From: Mytilus californianus
Taxonomy: Eukaryota; Mollusca; Bivalvia; Mytilida; Mytilidae
DNA: 64,000 bases
Direction: 5' to 3'
Assembly: GCF_021869535.1 (NCBI RefSeq)
Contig: NW_026262593.1
Location: 61,588,318-61,652,317, forward strand
The notes beneath the pieces were generated by a model. The model was given only the letters and a program-made list of their open reading frames with translations, had not been told where the DNA came from and searched no databases. Positions 46,100 through 58,538 of this stretch are shown here, one piece after another; position 1 is the stretch's first letter, and each line of letters begins with the position of its first letter. The position numbers were made by a program, and so were the translations under genes.

Positions 46100-48450
46100 A
46101 AAAAAAAAACGTTCTGATTTATACAAAAAATTCCTTTCAAATATGTTAAAGAATGAGCTATAGTATCATAGGAATATGCTATTTTAATATTGTAAAAATT
46201 TGCTGTATAACAACAATTTTCAGAAATCGGAAATCAAACCGTTCATACCTTTTGTTTAATTGATAAATATAACTTGAATTCGTCCAGTGTTTAGTTTGGT
46301 TGTAATTTTTGTCCTATTTATATAGAAAATTAATTAATATTTTTTTGGACTTTTAGTATAGAAAAGGCAGAAAAAATGCTAATCACAACTATAATCATTG
46401 TTAATCGACAAACTAGAATAGTTCTATTATTTCTCAAATATTTTTTTAGTTGTCATCCCTGTCTTTAAAAACAGTAACTCTTATTGTGTCATAGTGACAT
46501 TTCACGTTTGTACAAAAAAACCCAATTTGATTAATTCATCAGTACTGTCATAAAGGACGTTTAAGTCAGCCGTGGTATTACAAACTTCAAATCCCCTGTT
46601 AACTGGATAATATCAGAAAGAAATTATTTAAGAACATTACGACTGAGAAATGTAAACGATATTAATAGTTGCCCTATATACTAAATTAAAGTCTGCAGTT
46701 TTCATGTTTAAACATGTCAATAATGTGAAGTGATAATTATGATAATATCTTTCCACATTTAACTACATACCTGAGAATTAGTAGGCATTATAATGCTATA
46801 ATATAAATACCCTTGTCAGTGTGAAAAATACATTAAAATTATGAAAGAGTAAAAAGTTCAATGAAATCAAAATTATTAACATAACTTTAAACTATTTCTA
46901 CTTACTGCATTTCTTTTTTTATTCTCAGGCAGAACCAATTATTTTTTCAAGTCAACCACTTGATCGGTTTCTTAGAATACATATAACGATTTAACCAAAA
47001 TCTTAAATCAATCAGTCCGGGTTTTGTTAATTACTACAGTCATATTGTCCGGGTTTTTTTAATGATCCGTTTTTTTAAAGAAAATATGACCGTGGAATAA
47101 GGCATTCTGGACCTTCAAAACTTACCTTCCTAACTGTAATTTAGCGAGTTTTGTTAAAAATAAGAAGACACCATGGAGGCAATTTCGATATTGATGAATA
47201 TTTTCAGAGAAAGATTTTGCCTAAACATCTTGGTTTCTTCAATAAAATAAACAAGTTACTTATGAAAAGGACATTAACATTAACGTGACGAATAAACTGC
47301 CCTTAATACAGTAGTACCGCACTTGTTTCATGATTGTATATTTGTATTAGTTTAAGTTTTTTCCATCAACTAAAGGTACGTGTATGTGCATGTGGTGAGT
47401 ATGTGGAGCTAAGCCGAGCTGTTGTCTGCAACTACAAAGCACCTAATGAAATGATTAATTGCAGCAAAAAAACGAATTAAAATCTTAGCAATCGCCTACT
47501 TCACTTACACACATGATTATTGCTTTTTATGAAATCCAGAATGTTACTTAATTTTCAAGTATTCTTATAAATGATATAGTTAGAGAGCTCTTTACAGGAT
47601 TTTCACGTATTCGTAATTGATTTTGTGTTGATTTAATCCTATATTGTATTGTTGTTATAAGACCAATGTGTATAGATCGGCAATCACATCGGTTCATTTT
47701 GAATAAGGCATTATTGTGATAACAAGACTGAGTGTGAATTCGCATGACTGGTGACGCATACATAGCAGGAGACGCTTACCCTGTCGACGCTCCCAGTCCT
47801 TTTATGTTCATGCAATTACCTCTGTCTGTTTTGATTGGTACTAGGTTAATGGGTATAAATCGACTCGACCTTCTGTGCCAAGTGAGCTTAAAATAAACTT
47901 AAATTATAACTTCGCCATCTATTTTCAACATATTGCATGGATAACGTTTCCTTTTATATTAAGCATATCGCATACTATGGATTAGTATTGAAAAAATCTC
48001 TAATCGAACAATTCTATCATCTACTAAAGGAGATTGAATACAAATAAGTCAAATATAAAAGACCAAAGCAAATACGGAATCCATGAAATCTGACAGACTG
48101 AATTCTTATGATTAGATAAATAAGGTAGATTTGTCATTGCTTGTGCATTTGGAATTGAAGAGACCACAAGTGACCTCAATTTTATACCTTCCTCTTTTAA
48201 ATTTTTTCTCATCGAAGGGCATCCCTAAAGGTGACTGGGGAATAGAAATAAGCTGGACGTCTGTATTGGTGTGAGGAGTGTACCGGTACACAACCACGTC
48301 TGGTCAAAATGGGGATGTTAAATCCACTGCCTTGTGTAGAGAGAATGCCACGATCTCTACACTTGAAGAGCTCTTTGAGGGGTCCGTAGGTGGCCTTATG
48401 CCATATTTTTCAGTGACAGTCTTAATTCCCACATTCCCTCCAAAACGGTT
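46100..48450. other. Intergenic stretch, little recognised
   Basis: AT-rich. A motif GCAGGAGACGCTTACCCTGT (about 47,766) resembles the complement of the end of repeat family A (GGGTAAGCAGATCCTGC) and recurs in variant form near 51,230 and 60,960. No gene was supported. Confidence 0.45.
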
Positions 48451-48456
48451 GACCCT

Positions 48457-48513
48457 TATTACAGGACCAACCTATTGTATGTATTGTTAATACAATAGGT
48501 TGGTCCTGTAATA
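48457..48513. repeat. Perfect 24-bp hairpin
   Basis: TATTACAGGACCAACCTATT plus GTAT (48,457-48,480) is followed by the 9-base loop gtattgtta and the exact reverse complement (48,490-48,513). It was not matched to a known element. Confidence 0.95.
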
Positions 48514-48949
48514 GCGCCAACGATCAATCAATCATCAAAAGACATCCAAATACACGTTTAATATGGATTTTATACTGCTACGATAAAGTTAACAGGAATC
48601 ATTTAAGAAAAACGTATAAGTAAGATGGGATTTTCTTACAAAATTGCCTTAAGTAGTCACGAAAGATTATTACAAAATTTTCATATTGAATGGAAAGATA
48701 CTTTAGTAACACAATATATCTACTTCCATGTCATGTTTTTTAGAATGTAAAGTGTCAATTTAAAATGTAACTATTTTTGTCTCTTTTATTCCATTTCAAT
48801 AAGAGTTGATTTCCGTGGGAAAGTGAAAACACAATAATTAAAAATGTTTTGTTGATTGTAGTGTACAGTGGATTAACGTTGTAAAAACAAAATTTTTAAG
48901 ACATTAGCAAGGTCTTAAATGTAAACGAGTTACAACCAACATAACAACT

Positions 48950-49175
48950 TAGTACAATCACTCATTGTTGTCAATATTATGTAATTCTATATGACTGCCA
49001 TACGAGTGAGGTTTAATCCACCATTTTCTACATAAGGACATGCCTGTACCAAGTCAGGAATATGACAGTTGTTTTCCATTCGTTTGATGTGTTTGAGCTT
49101 TAAATTTTGTCATTTGACAGGGAACTTCCCGTTTTGAGTTTTCCTTGGAGTTCAGTATTATTATTTTGTTATTTT
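48950..49175 (+). repeat. Repeat family D, copy 3
   Basis: Contains ACTCATTGTTGTCAATATTA, CCATTTTCTACATAAGGACA, CAAGTCAGGAATATGACAGT and TTGATGTGTTTGAGCTTTAA. The TAGCTAGCTATAAA block is deleted. Confidence 0.85.
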
Positions 49176-49639
49176 TTTTTTACTTTGTTCATTAACAGTA
49201 CAGGTAACATGATAAAATTTAGAAATGCATTATGTCTTCAAAACATTAAGTAGTCCGATATAGCTACATGTATGCTACATTGACAAATATTGTCAAAAAA
49301 TGCGGGTTATCTGGGTAATATGCCTACTCCATCAATTCTATGCGCATATAATAAGATAATGCAATCATGTAAAACTTGTTCAAAGTGAACGGACGTAATA
49401 AAACTGGAGAGTTGATGGAAATAAAGCTTTCGTTTGTGTTACAGGGGTATTATACATGTACGATAATAAAAATTACACAGAATTCTATAACTGTTGATAT
49501 TCATGATAATTTTGTGCGCACGCTTTTCTTTAAATAAATCTTAGTTTCTGAGATGAAATTACCATAGCAGCTGCATAAAAAAAGAGCGCATTATTGTTAC
49601 AAATGAACTTCATGTCTGTTATATTTGTTTTTCGTAAAT

Positions 49640-49845
49640 TGTTCTGTTATAAATCAGGCCGTTAGTTTTCTCATTTGAAATGTTTCATATTTTTCATGTC
49701 GGGGCCTTTAATAGCCGACTATACGGTATGGGTTTTTCTCATTGTTGAAGGCCATACGGTTGCCTATAATTGCTTGCATCCACTTCATTTTACCTTTGAT
49801 GGATAGATGTCCCATTGGCAATCATACCACATCTCCTTATTTTTT
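49640..49845 (+). repeat. Repeat family B, copy 2
   Basis: Reads GACTATACGGTATGGGTTTT, TCTCATTGTTGAAGGCCATA, GATGGATAGATGTCCCATTG and CAATCATACCACATCTCCTT. Confidence 0.85.
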
Positions 49846-49944
49846 TATCCATATCACACTCTGCATTAGTAACGTTTACTTATATCAAAATAGTTTTAAA
49901 TAGCCAAGGGTTAATTATCTTTTGAAAAAACTTTCCATTGACTG

Positions 49945-50900
49945 ATAGCTACAAACCAGTAAAAGTCTGAAATGGGAATTTTTTTTAACTCCACTGTACT
50001 GATTTTTCATCGACCACCCTGAATTTGTCTGAATTTTTTTCGACATTTTTGACTGTAATCAGTTTGAACTTGTACTAGATCCCTTATCATGAACATACTA
50101 AAAAGTCTGAAGTCGTACTCGACTAAGCTCAAAAAGTCTTTACCCATTCTCGACCTGTACTCGACCTGTAGTTAACCAGTTCTCGTCCTGTGTACAATGT
50201 CTTAACGATACTCGACTAAAGGACTTTAAGGACTGAACCTTACTCGACCAGTCTGGACCATAACCGACCAATAAACCTCTACCTTATAAGTATAATTATA
50301 TAATGTTTAACTATAATTTATGCCACAATAAACCACTTTTTTTCATTTAGTTACTAAAACATGGGTTATCTCCCTTTTGAATATTTTTTATTGTACTTAA
50401 ATTGTTTTGAAATTATTTCTTCGATGGCCAACATGGCCTAGTTTTAGAATGCTACGTAAAGTTTCTGCATTGTTTTTTAAACCAAAAAACTGTTATTATA
50501 CATGTTATTTTTTTATCTGAAAAATCACTGTCTTATATAATACCTCTTTGTCATATTTCTAGCCAAGGGAAACACAAATAGACTTTAAATTAAAATAAAG
50601 ATAAGAGAGATAGATTAAGAATAGGTCGGGGATCGTTAAAACTTGGTCGGGTACGGTTCAGGCTTAGTCGAGTATGGTTCAGACTTCGTCTAGTATTGGT
50701 CAGACTTCGTCGAATATTGTGCAGACTCTTCAAAATGATTAAGAACTGGTCGTGTACAAGTTCAGACTGTTAAGTATGGTTCAGACTAAAGTCGAGTAAT
50801 ATCAAGTATCAATTCAGGTCAGTTCAGAATGGTCGAGTAAAAATCAGTACAATCGAGTACAAATACTGGCCATTTCTGACATTTACTGGTTTCTAGTTAT
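49945..50900. repeat. ~950-bp fold-back element with arms made of short repeats (FB-A)
   Basis: The left arm begins CTACAAACCAGTAAAAGTCT and contains many TACTCGAC(C/T) and GTCTGAACC-like units. The right arm ends ATTTCTGACATTTACTGGTT, CTAG, with the complements GGTCGAGTA and GGTTCAGACT repeated. The arms are each about 300 bp around a spacer of about 320 bp (50,290-50,610). No open frame of note and no clear target duplication were found. Confidence 0.85.
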
Positions 50901-51544
50901 ATAGTACAGCTCTTGTTACCAGTCAGGAAAAGAAAAGATACAAGATTTTTTTTTCCCTGATTAGCATATAATAATTAGACATAGTTATTTACTGCATCAA
51001 TATGGAAATTATGTAAATTCTTGGTATATCATGACGCACTGTGATAATACGATAGCTCATTTGTCTAGTTGAATGACTCTGTAAGTTCAAACTGTAAATA
51101 TAGGCAACAGTTGTTTAACGATGTTCGAATCTCGTAAATCAATTAAAAAGATACAAATCAAGGTAACAAACAAACCTGTGGGAATTGCATGATCTCCATA
51201 GAGAGCGAAACCGAGAACCTCAACAGAGTGGACGTCTCCTGCTACGCATGCATCCCTCGCCGTACAAATTCATACTGAGGCAAAATGACACAATCAATAA
51301 AGGTACAGATCAGTCGACTTAACAGGACTATAAAGATTTAAGACCGCGAAAAACACGTCGCTAGTGAGTGGAGACACCGATGCATTGTATCAGTCAAATA
51401 ATTCATGTTGGTGACCTTAAAACTTATGTGTCGATTAACGTCGTTCTTTGTCACAACTCAGTTTTTGTGTAAAGAGCACACCCTTGTAATGAATTTTGTA
51501 AAGGTGAACATGCACGAGCGTAACGTTTTAATTGAGATGTAAAC

Positions 51545-52680
51545 GACGTACTATGGTGCAGAGGATATGTTACTGCTGAGAAATGGAAAGTTGACAATTG
51601 GAAAGCCAATATCATTATTTTTTACAGATTCTCGTTTGAAGTCGTCCATCTGTGTCAATAGTGAGGACAAGATTAAGATATACAGCAGACCTTCTACTTT
51701 CGGTAGAATTCTTAATATTAAGCTCACTGGGATATATGAGTTGTAAGCACCCATTGAATTGTGATTTATCGAGAGACAGAAAACATACTGGTAATCAATA
51801 TATCAGAAAGTGAAGCTGAAAAACTTTATAAGATGCTTTTTCTTTTTGGTCTTTAAGAAGGTTCTCTACACAATTTTTACTCATTGGAATACCAGCTGTC
51901 GGATAAAATATCAATGCAAAAAAGTCAACAAGTATATCATCTATCAAAACGTTTATAATGATACCATCTTCAGTGTATCTAGTTTGGAAAGTAAAATAAC
52001 AAAAATACCGCCATCCAAGGAAAATTCAAATCGGAAAGTCCCTTAACAAATGGCAAAACCTCAAACACATCAAACGAATGGATAACAACTCTCCTATTCC
52101 TGACTTGGTACAGGCATTTCCTTATGTAGAAAATGGTGGATTAAACCTCGTTTTATAGCTAGCTAAACGTCTCACTTGCATGACAGTCGCTTAAAATTCC
52201 ATTTTATTGAGAACAATGTGTGAGCAAAACAAACAGACATTAAAAGTAAAAATGACAAATATTGGGGTACATTAGTCAACATTGTATTTATCTTTATTAT
52301 CTTAATCACTATAAAAACAAACAACTATGTCAACAAGGAAATCAGTGGGAATAAATATCGTTCTTTTGAAAGTAAGATTTTTTATGATGTAAAACAAGGA
52401 ATTTATATCCATGTTTCCTATTTTGTAGAAAAAAAGGTCTGTTTAATAAGACGATGTAGTCGATCTTTCAATTCAGCATGGGGATTAGTTGTGTAAAGCA
52501 TAGAAATTCAAAGGTTTTGAAACTACGGCAAATTGTAGAGATTGTGGACTTATGATTTATGAGTAGATTTTTAGAATATTTGAAATTTACATCTGATTGG
52601 CACTGCTGGATTAATAAATATACCTCATCACAATATTTCCGAAGGCCAGCTTTTTTCAAATAGGTAATGATCAATAAGGA
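51545..52680 (-). mobile_element. Penelope-like reverse transcriptase remnant 3
   Basis: On the minus strand: GLRKYCDEVYLLIQQC and SFKTFEF (52,500-52,670), LKDRLHRLIKQTFFYKIGNM (about 52,390-52,480), and after a family D insertion, DIGFPIVNFPFLSSNISSAP at 51,551-51,620 with VSLILRILPKVEG upstream. These match the regions before and after the active site of remnant 1. The R-Y-I-D-D motif itself is missing. Confidence 0.75.
52000..52335 (-). repeat. Repeat family D, copy 4, inside RT remnant 3
   Basis: Reverse orientation: AACACATCAAACGAATGGAT, TCCTGACTTGGTACAGGCAT, TTCCTTATGTAGAAAATGGT and TTTATAGCTAGCTAAACGTC. RT sequence lies on both sides, so it inserted into or recombined with the remnant. 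Confidence 0.8.
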
Positions 52681-53218
52681 TTTTGCTATGCATATATAAA
52701 TCTAAAATATAAACATTTGACGACAGTATTTGTTTTACTGAAATTGAGCAAGGCTAAAAATAGACACAATTTAACGATACATAATTACCATTAGATAATC
52801 ATACCGACATATAATGAAGTCTAGATTTATTCGTGATATTCGCCATAGCCTACTGTCTTCAACAGAAAACAGTTTTTTTGTGAGATTGTATGTGATGATA
52901 ATAATACTGCTCTGATGTACGTTGATTTAGTGGTGATCATCACGCCGATACATCTGTATTTAATGATAGAATAATCATAACAAACCTTAGGTTGTCTCTC
53001 TTCTTCCAAATACCACGTTAAGTCGGAAAATATTGTTATTATATCATGTGAAGCTGTTATATTCGCCAGCCTTAAAATGAAACAGATAAAATGCCGTAAG
53101 AAGCCTTATTTTTTTTTTTGAATTAGGTTAGTTTAATGACACTGCAATAACAATAACATTTAAAACTTTTGGACTAAGGAATAAACGTTGTTGTAAACTT
53201 TAAAGTGTATTTCAAAAT

Positions 53219-53440
53219 TACAATATCTTTATATTGTTTTCACTGAAAAATGCAAGTGGTGATTCTCCAAACGATGATCGTTTGAGTAAGTGATGATTAA
53301 CTATAATATTCCCGTACTGTTTTTACACATTTTTAAATAGCAATGTCTTTATATTGTTTATATTGAAAAACTTCAGTTGGGATCCTCCAAGCGATGATCA
53401 TTTGAATAAGTAATGATTCACTGTAATATTCCTAACTTGG
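53219..53440. repeat. ~123-bp direct repeat, two units
   Basis: TCTTTATATTGTTTTCACTG with TCCAAACGATGATCGTTTGA recurs as TCTTTATATTGTTTATATTG with TCCAAGCGATGATCATTTGA. Confidence 0.85.
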
Positions 53441-53479
53441 TACAGTTATTTTGCAAATGGAAGCGGTGGGTTGATATAA

Positions 53480-53640
53480 AAATAAGAAGATGTGTTATGA
53501 TTGCCCATGAGACAACTTTCCACCAGATTTCTAATGAAGTGAATGAGAAAAACCCATACTGTATAGTCAGCCATAAAGGCTCCGACATGAAAAATGTGAA
53601 ACAGTTAATGTGAAACATAGACGTGAACCCTGTTTTACAT
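53480..53640 (-). repeat. Repeat family B, copy 3
   Basis: Reads AATAAGAAGATGTGTTATGA, TTGCCCATGAGACAACTTTC and AGTCAGCCATAAAGGCTCCG. The 132-residue minus open frame over it is a by-product of this repeat. Confidence 0.8.
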
Positions 53641-53649
53641 AACGGCAAA

Positions 53650-55420
53650 ACTCTCATGTGTTTGACTATCATTTCAGTGTCAAAGAACTTGAAATATTGA
53701 AGTTTATTTGCTACATGTAAGTTTTTATACTTCCAGTTCGTTGAACCGGGGATCTTCAGCAATAACGTTGTAATGGCTCTCTGTGCTAAAAGATAGAAAT
53801 TCATACTACAAAGCATACAACATTGTTATAAATGCAGATCGATATAATTATTATACCATGCATTGTGTGTAATTAGTGAAGTTATATGTTACTGCATCAT
53901 ATGCACTTTTCGACAACTAATGTTTCTTCAATGATACACGGGGCCAAATATTTGAAAATTGCAATAGCTAATACAGACGTTGAAGAGCCGATATAACCAG
54001 CAGGACCAAAAGTAAAGTCAATGCCAGACAAGGAATCAGAGCTATACATGAGTATGATCTCTAGACGTCTGTAGGTCTTTTCAATTATTTAGTTGCTATC
54101 TCATTGGCAAATGTCGCACATCGTTTATTCATATATAAAGTAAGCATAACTTCCCAATTGAGATGAGGTGAGCACAACAGGCTCATTGGAGCTTCTTGTT
54201 TACGATAAACGTAATTTACAGAGGTAATTTATTAACAACAGTATAGGCGTGCCTTCCTTGGGTCGGTATGATCGTTCAATCTTGGCTTTAACTAATATTT
54301 TTAGTGTTGTGTTTATCACACAGTTTCCGTTTCCCTATGATTTAGTATTACAATACAAAAAAAAATCACAAAGTGAAGAGTTTTACAACTGGAAATCAAT
54401 CTGACATACGTTCAATCATTTGTAATTGAAAGCTTTTTATTTAAAACACTTATAACCTAATCAATTACTGATGATCTTGATTTTACTTGGAAAATAAAGT
54501 CAGTGCTTGAGCCTCACTTCCGGTTGTCCTCAATCATTATTATATAACAGGAAATGGTTAATGTAAATGATAAGTTGCTGTCATCATTATGACTTATATG
54601 ACGAAATGTCTTGCAGTATCACGCAGAAGCAGTTTTGAATAAAAGTAAGTTGAGCAATCTAAATCTGAAATTGGTGATGTTTTTCTTTTTTCAAGGCAAC
54701 ATTTTCTCTTATACCAGGTTGAGATTGTACATACAAATAATCGACAATTAACATGCACGTTTAGCACAAATGCGGTTGAACTTTTCAAACATGTAGTTTC
54801 ATAGCAGACTCAATTAAAAAAAAATGCTCTTTTGCACCCGTAAGTTTAAAATAAAGCTCCCCAAAAGAATAAATTTGATAAAGGAGTATGGCCATTCAGG
54901 TACAATTTTTGTAAACAAATTGTTGCGTACTTCTTAAAATTTGCACATAATAAAGGGAAGTGCATAAGATCAAGAAATATAAGTAATCATGGTAAAAATT
55001 ATTTCGTCAAAATTTGTGCATATTCCATGAAAATTAAGAAAACTGCTGAATTTATAAATTATCCATTGATATTTTCTTCGTATGGTAACTTTTTCATTTC
55101 CACTAAATTTTATTGCCTCATACCACTAGTTATAATATCTTTCAGAGTTTGGTACACACCGTGATTTTGAGATAAATGTGTCATTCAAATAACCCCTCGA
55201 TATTCTCGATGCTTATGAAGACATTTTCTACTATGATATAGTCATGCAAATGTTTTCCCGGGAGTTTGCTGAGAATATCCGATGTTTATTCTGATTCGTC
55301 GTTTGGTAAATGTTGTACAAATATCTTTTTTTTAAAATGATCACGTAGTCATAAAATTGTACGTTTATTAATTTTAAACAGATAAAATTATTTCGCGGGT
55401 TATCAAATATTAACCAAAAT
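53650..55420. other. Intergenic stretch, little recognised
   Basis: A short family B end (GCTATCTCATTGGCAAATGT) is at about 54,090. Otherwise the sequence is AT-rich, with no gene, RNA or repeat supported. Confidence 0.45.
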
Positions 55421-55429
55421 TACCATATA

Positions 55430-55720
55430 AATAAGAAGATGTGGTATGAGTGCCAATGAGACAACTCTCCATCCAGGTCACAATGTATACAAAGTTAACA
55501 ATTATAGGTAAAAGTACGGTCTTCAAGCTATAAAGGGCCCCAAAATGAATAATGTAAAACAATTCAAACAGGAAAACCAACGGTCTAATCTATATAAAAA
55601 ACGAGAAACAAGAAACACCTATGAACCACACCAACAAACGACAACCACTGAACAACAGACTCCTGACTTAGGACAAGTGCATAAAAATTCAGCGGGTTTA
55701 AACGTTATAACAGTATTGTA
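55430..55720 (-). repeat. Repeat family B, copy 4 (longest)
   Basis: Begins AATAAGAAGATGTGGTATGA, GTGCCAATGAGACAACTCTC, GTACGGTCTTCAAGCTATAA, and continues into CAGACTCCTGACTTAGGACA and TTCAGCGGGTTTAAACG, a tail shared with family E. Confidence 0.85.
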
Positions 55721-55729
55721 ACATTACAA

Positions 55730-57350
55730 CATAAAGAGACACACTATGAATTTTAAAAATATCAATTGAAATGGCTTAACTCGATCAAAAAACATTTAAA
55801 CAAAAACAAGTAAACATACACTGAACAAATAAGTTTGATCTATGACACAATACGAATAAGTTTGATCTATGACACAATATAAATACAATTTTAAAACGTA
55901 GGTGCCTATACCATATAGACGTTACAGTAATAAAACAACGTATACAGGTAAATTTAAATATAATTATTGTGTTGTTAGGAGTACGGAAGTAATGAAATGG
56001 CTAAATCCCTTCGAACGGACAATCATTTTTTTGGAAGAATTGACAGAAATTAGATATTTAAAGAAACTGTCGATTTTTGAAAATTCAAAATTAATATTAA
56101 AAAATAAGATGATGTAGGTAATTTGTTAGCAAAGCATTGATAAAATACCCTGCTAATTCTAATATATGAAAGCTTAGTAGTTTTGTCCTGTTGCCCTTGA
56201 TAGAAATTTCAAATGGTAGTGGTCCTTCACATTTAAGTCCAATATAGAAATTTATTAATACAGCAGCCAGTCTTGGTGTGTTAGTGTTCATCAAAGACCT
56301 GTGATGGATTATATCATGGACATTGGATTTTCCCATACGTCTATAATAATTGTAAAATGTGTTTATGCAAAGAGAGAAATCACAAATTTCGTAAGAAGAA
56401 GGCATATCCGGAAATAATGTTTGTGTTCAGATTATTTGGGGTCATGTAGCTCTGACTTCAATGTTCAAATTTTAATCGGAAACTCAACCTAATAGTTTTT
56501 ACTAGTATGTTTCGTTATCAGAGGGAGGTTGGTTCAAACCCAACGAGACTCAACCATTTAGGATCTTAGCATGAATATAATGCATCGGCATTAAAAACAG
56601 ATACACTTAAGAACATAATCATACCCTACAAAAGCGCTGATAAAACACATTCTCTAGAGAGCGTGAGCATCTAAAGTAACACTTCTTTCGATAATTATCT
56701 GGGGCAGGAAGCCCAAGGGTCGACAGGGGCATAAATACATTGTCACGTAGACTTTTCACGTCCGGCATTGAAATAGATAGCTGTATAAATACGCAGCAGT
56801 CGTCCTGATTATATATAAATAAATGCAACTGTACGTTAAACTAACAATTAATTTAACTGACCTAATAAATGGAAACATTAAGGTAGTTCTCATCATACTG
56901 TTTATTGTAATGTATTTAAATAACTACAGCAATGAAAAATTATATATATCTGAACTCGGGAAATTTCTCAAATTTTTCAACAGCAATGGTGACAACCGTG
57001 ATAGACTCACTAATTAAATAAAAATGTTTTTTTTTCAATAGCCTGACGATTAAAAATACTTACTTACTGCGCTCCGCTTAACCTCATCACATTGTGTGCT
57101 TGTACCACATCAGGCTTTCGGGAACAAGTTTGATTTATTATTTTTCAGTTCATGCAATAGTCTCAGTTTTTTTTTAGCTTAAATTGTTATTTTGAAATAA
57201 ATTTATGAGATTTGGACATCGGTAAACTACTGCTACCTCTAATTTTGCTGGCAAATATAATAGGCACATAGGAACATTATATATATATATATACTTAGTT
57301 TCAAATTTAGCCAAACAATGTTAATCTACAAATTTGCGTTATCAAATTTT
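55730..57350. other. Intergenic stretch, nothing firm recognised
   Basis: A 32-bp direct repeat (ATAAGTTTGATCTATGACAC, twice) is at 55,830-55,880. GGTTGGTTCAAACCCAACGA at about 56,528 resembles a polymerase III B box but has no A box nearby. No gene was supported. Confidence 0.45.
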
Positions 57351-57356
57351 GTTCTT

Positions 57357-57425
57357 CCTTCAGCGGGATTTGAACCCCTGCATCTGAGACATCGTGGTAA
57401 CACCGTCTGCAACTAGGCTATAAAG
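57357..57425 (-). repeat. tRNA-like sequence, probably SINE head or tRNA pseudogene
   Basis: The minus strand reads TAGCCTAGTTGCAGACGGTG, TTACCACGATGTCTCAGATG, then CAGGGGTTCAAATCCCGCTG. The last holds a good B box and TpsiC-like arm. The A box is only fair and the acceptor ends do not pair, so it is unlikely to be a working tRNA. Confidence 0.55.
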
Positions 57426-58124
57426 TATATATGTTGAGCACGAAAGTTTAGGTCTCACAAAAGCACTATACAAATGACCTTATAATTACGCAAAAAACTC
57501 GTCGTTTGCTTGAAAGTATTTGGTAATAAATTGTATTCCGATATTTAACTAATTTCAACCAAATCACTTTTCCTTCCTCGTCTCTTCAGCAAGCTACAAA
57601 GCATGTATTGTTTAGTTATTTTCAACGATTAAATTTCAAAGCAATTGTGGTTGCAAATCTTGTTCGTCCACGTAAACATACAAATGCAATTTTAGCTGTT
57701 TTTAGACTTAATGTATGGTCGGTGATTGCATTACATCTAAATCCTCTTAAACATATATCTCATTCAATCAATAGGTATTGTTATGTAAATATACTTAACA
57801 GACATGTAAAGAGTTCATGTGGATGTTTTTATATCTTAGAATTACATAACAAAACTTTAAAAGGAAAGTAAGAGTACTTTTATTTTTAAAGAAGGATTTC
57901 ATTGTCGGACATTATATACAGTATAGAAACTTTATGCAATATGTTAATTTGATATTGTAACTCCAAGGCACTCCGTGCAACCTGTAACTTCATTAATATA
58001 CCTCCAAGTAATCAGTGGATGTTTTTATCCTAGAATTAACAGACTAAATGTGCAGGACAGTTGGAGTAATTTTGCTTTTAACGGAATTATTTATAAATAT
58101 ATATATATATAAAGATTCTACAAC

Positions 58125-58290
58125 TGCATCGAGTGAGATACGATATGTATCCACTTGAGACAGTTAAATTTTCAAATTTAAAACGCGAGGCTCGCCGAGC
58201 GTTTTAAATACCTAAAATTTAACTGTCGAGATGGATAAATATCGTATTGCACGAGATTTGGTGGTGAAATCTGTTTCTCTAATGATTTTT
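58125..58290. repeat. Palindromic hairpin element, copy 2
   Basis: Arms of about 65 nt: TGCATCGAGTGAGATACGAT, CAGTTAAATTTTCAAATTTA, AAACGCGAGG, against CCGAGCGTTTTAAATACCTA, AATTTAACTGTCGAGATGG, ATATCGTATTGCACGAG. The flanking AATCTGTTTCTCTAAT matches copy 1 at 31,345. Confidence 0.88.
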
Positions 58291-58538
58291 AGACGATATG
58301 CAAACAATAATAATCCTTCTTTTCGAATAATCTGCAAAAAGATGTGTTCTTTCTATGTAACGTCATCAGGCATGGTCGCCTTTTTTCATGAAGTCACAAT
58401 AGAAATTTCAAAGGAAAGCAAGAAAACTTGATAATCGAATTTTGACCAAACGAACCACACAATGATTAGATAAAAATAATAACTTAAACTGACGATGGAA
58501 AAGGATAAATCGGGTAAGAATTAGAGAAATATATATAT

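Noticed and set aside
51180-51275. Coding exon with a 30-residue open frame on the minus strand
   Set aside because: The only good acceptor (tgcctcag) gives a stop in every frame. The motif GCAGGAGACG also occurs in repeats elsewhere in the window.
53418-53816. 132-residue minus open frame
   Set aside because: Most of it is the complement of repeat family B, as seen at 49,640 and 55,430.
57357-57425. Functional tRNA gene
   Set aside because: The B box is good, but the acceptor ends do not pair and the A box is weak.
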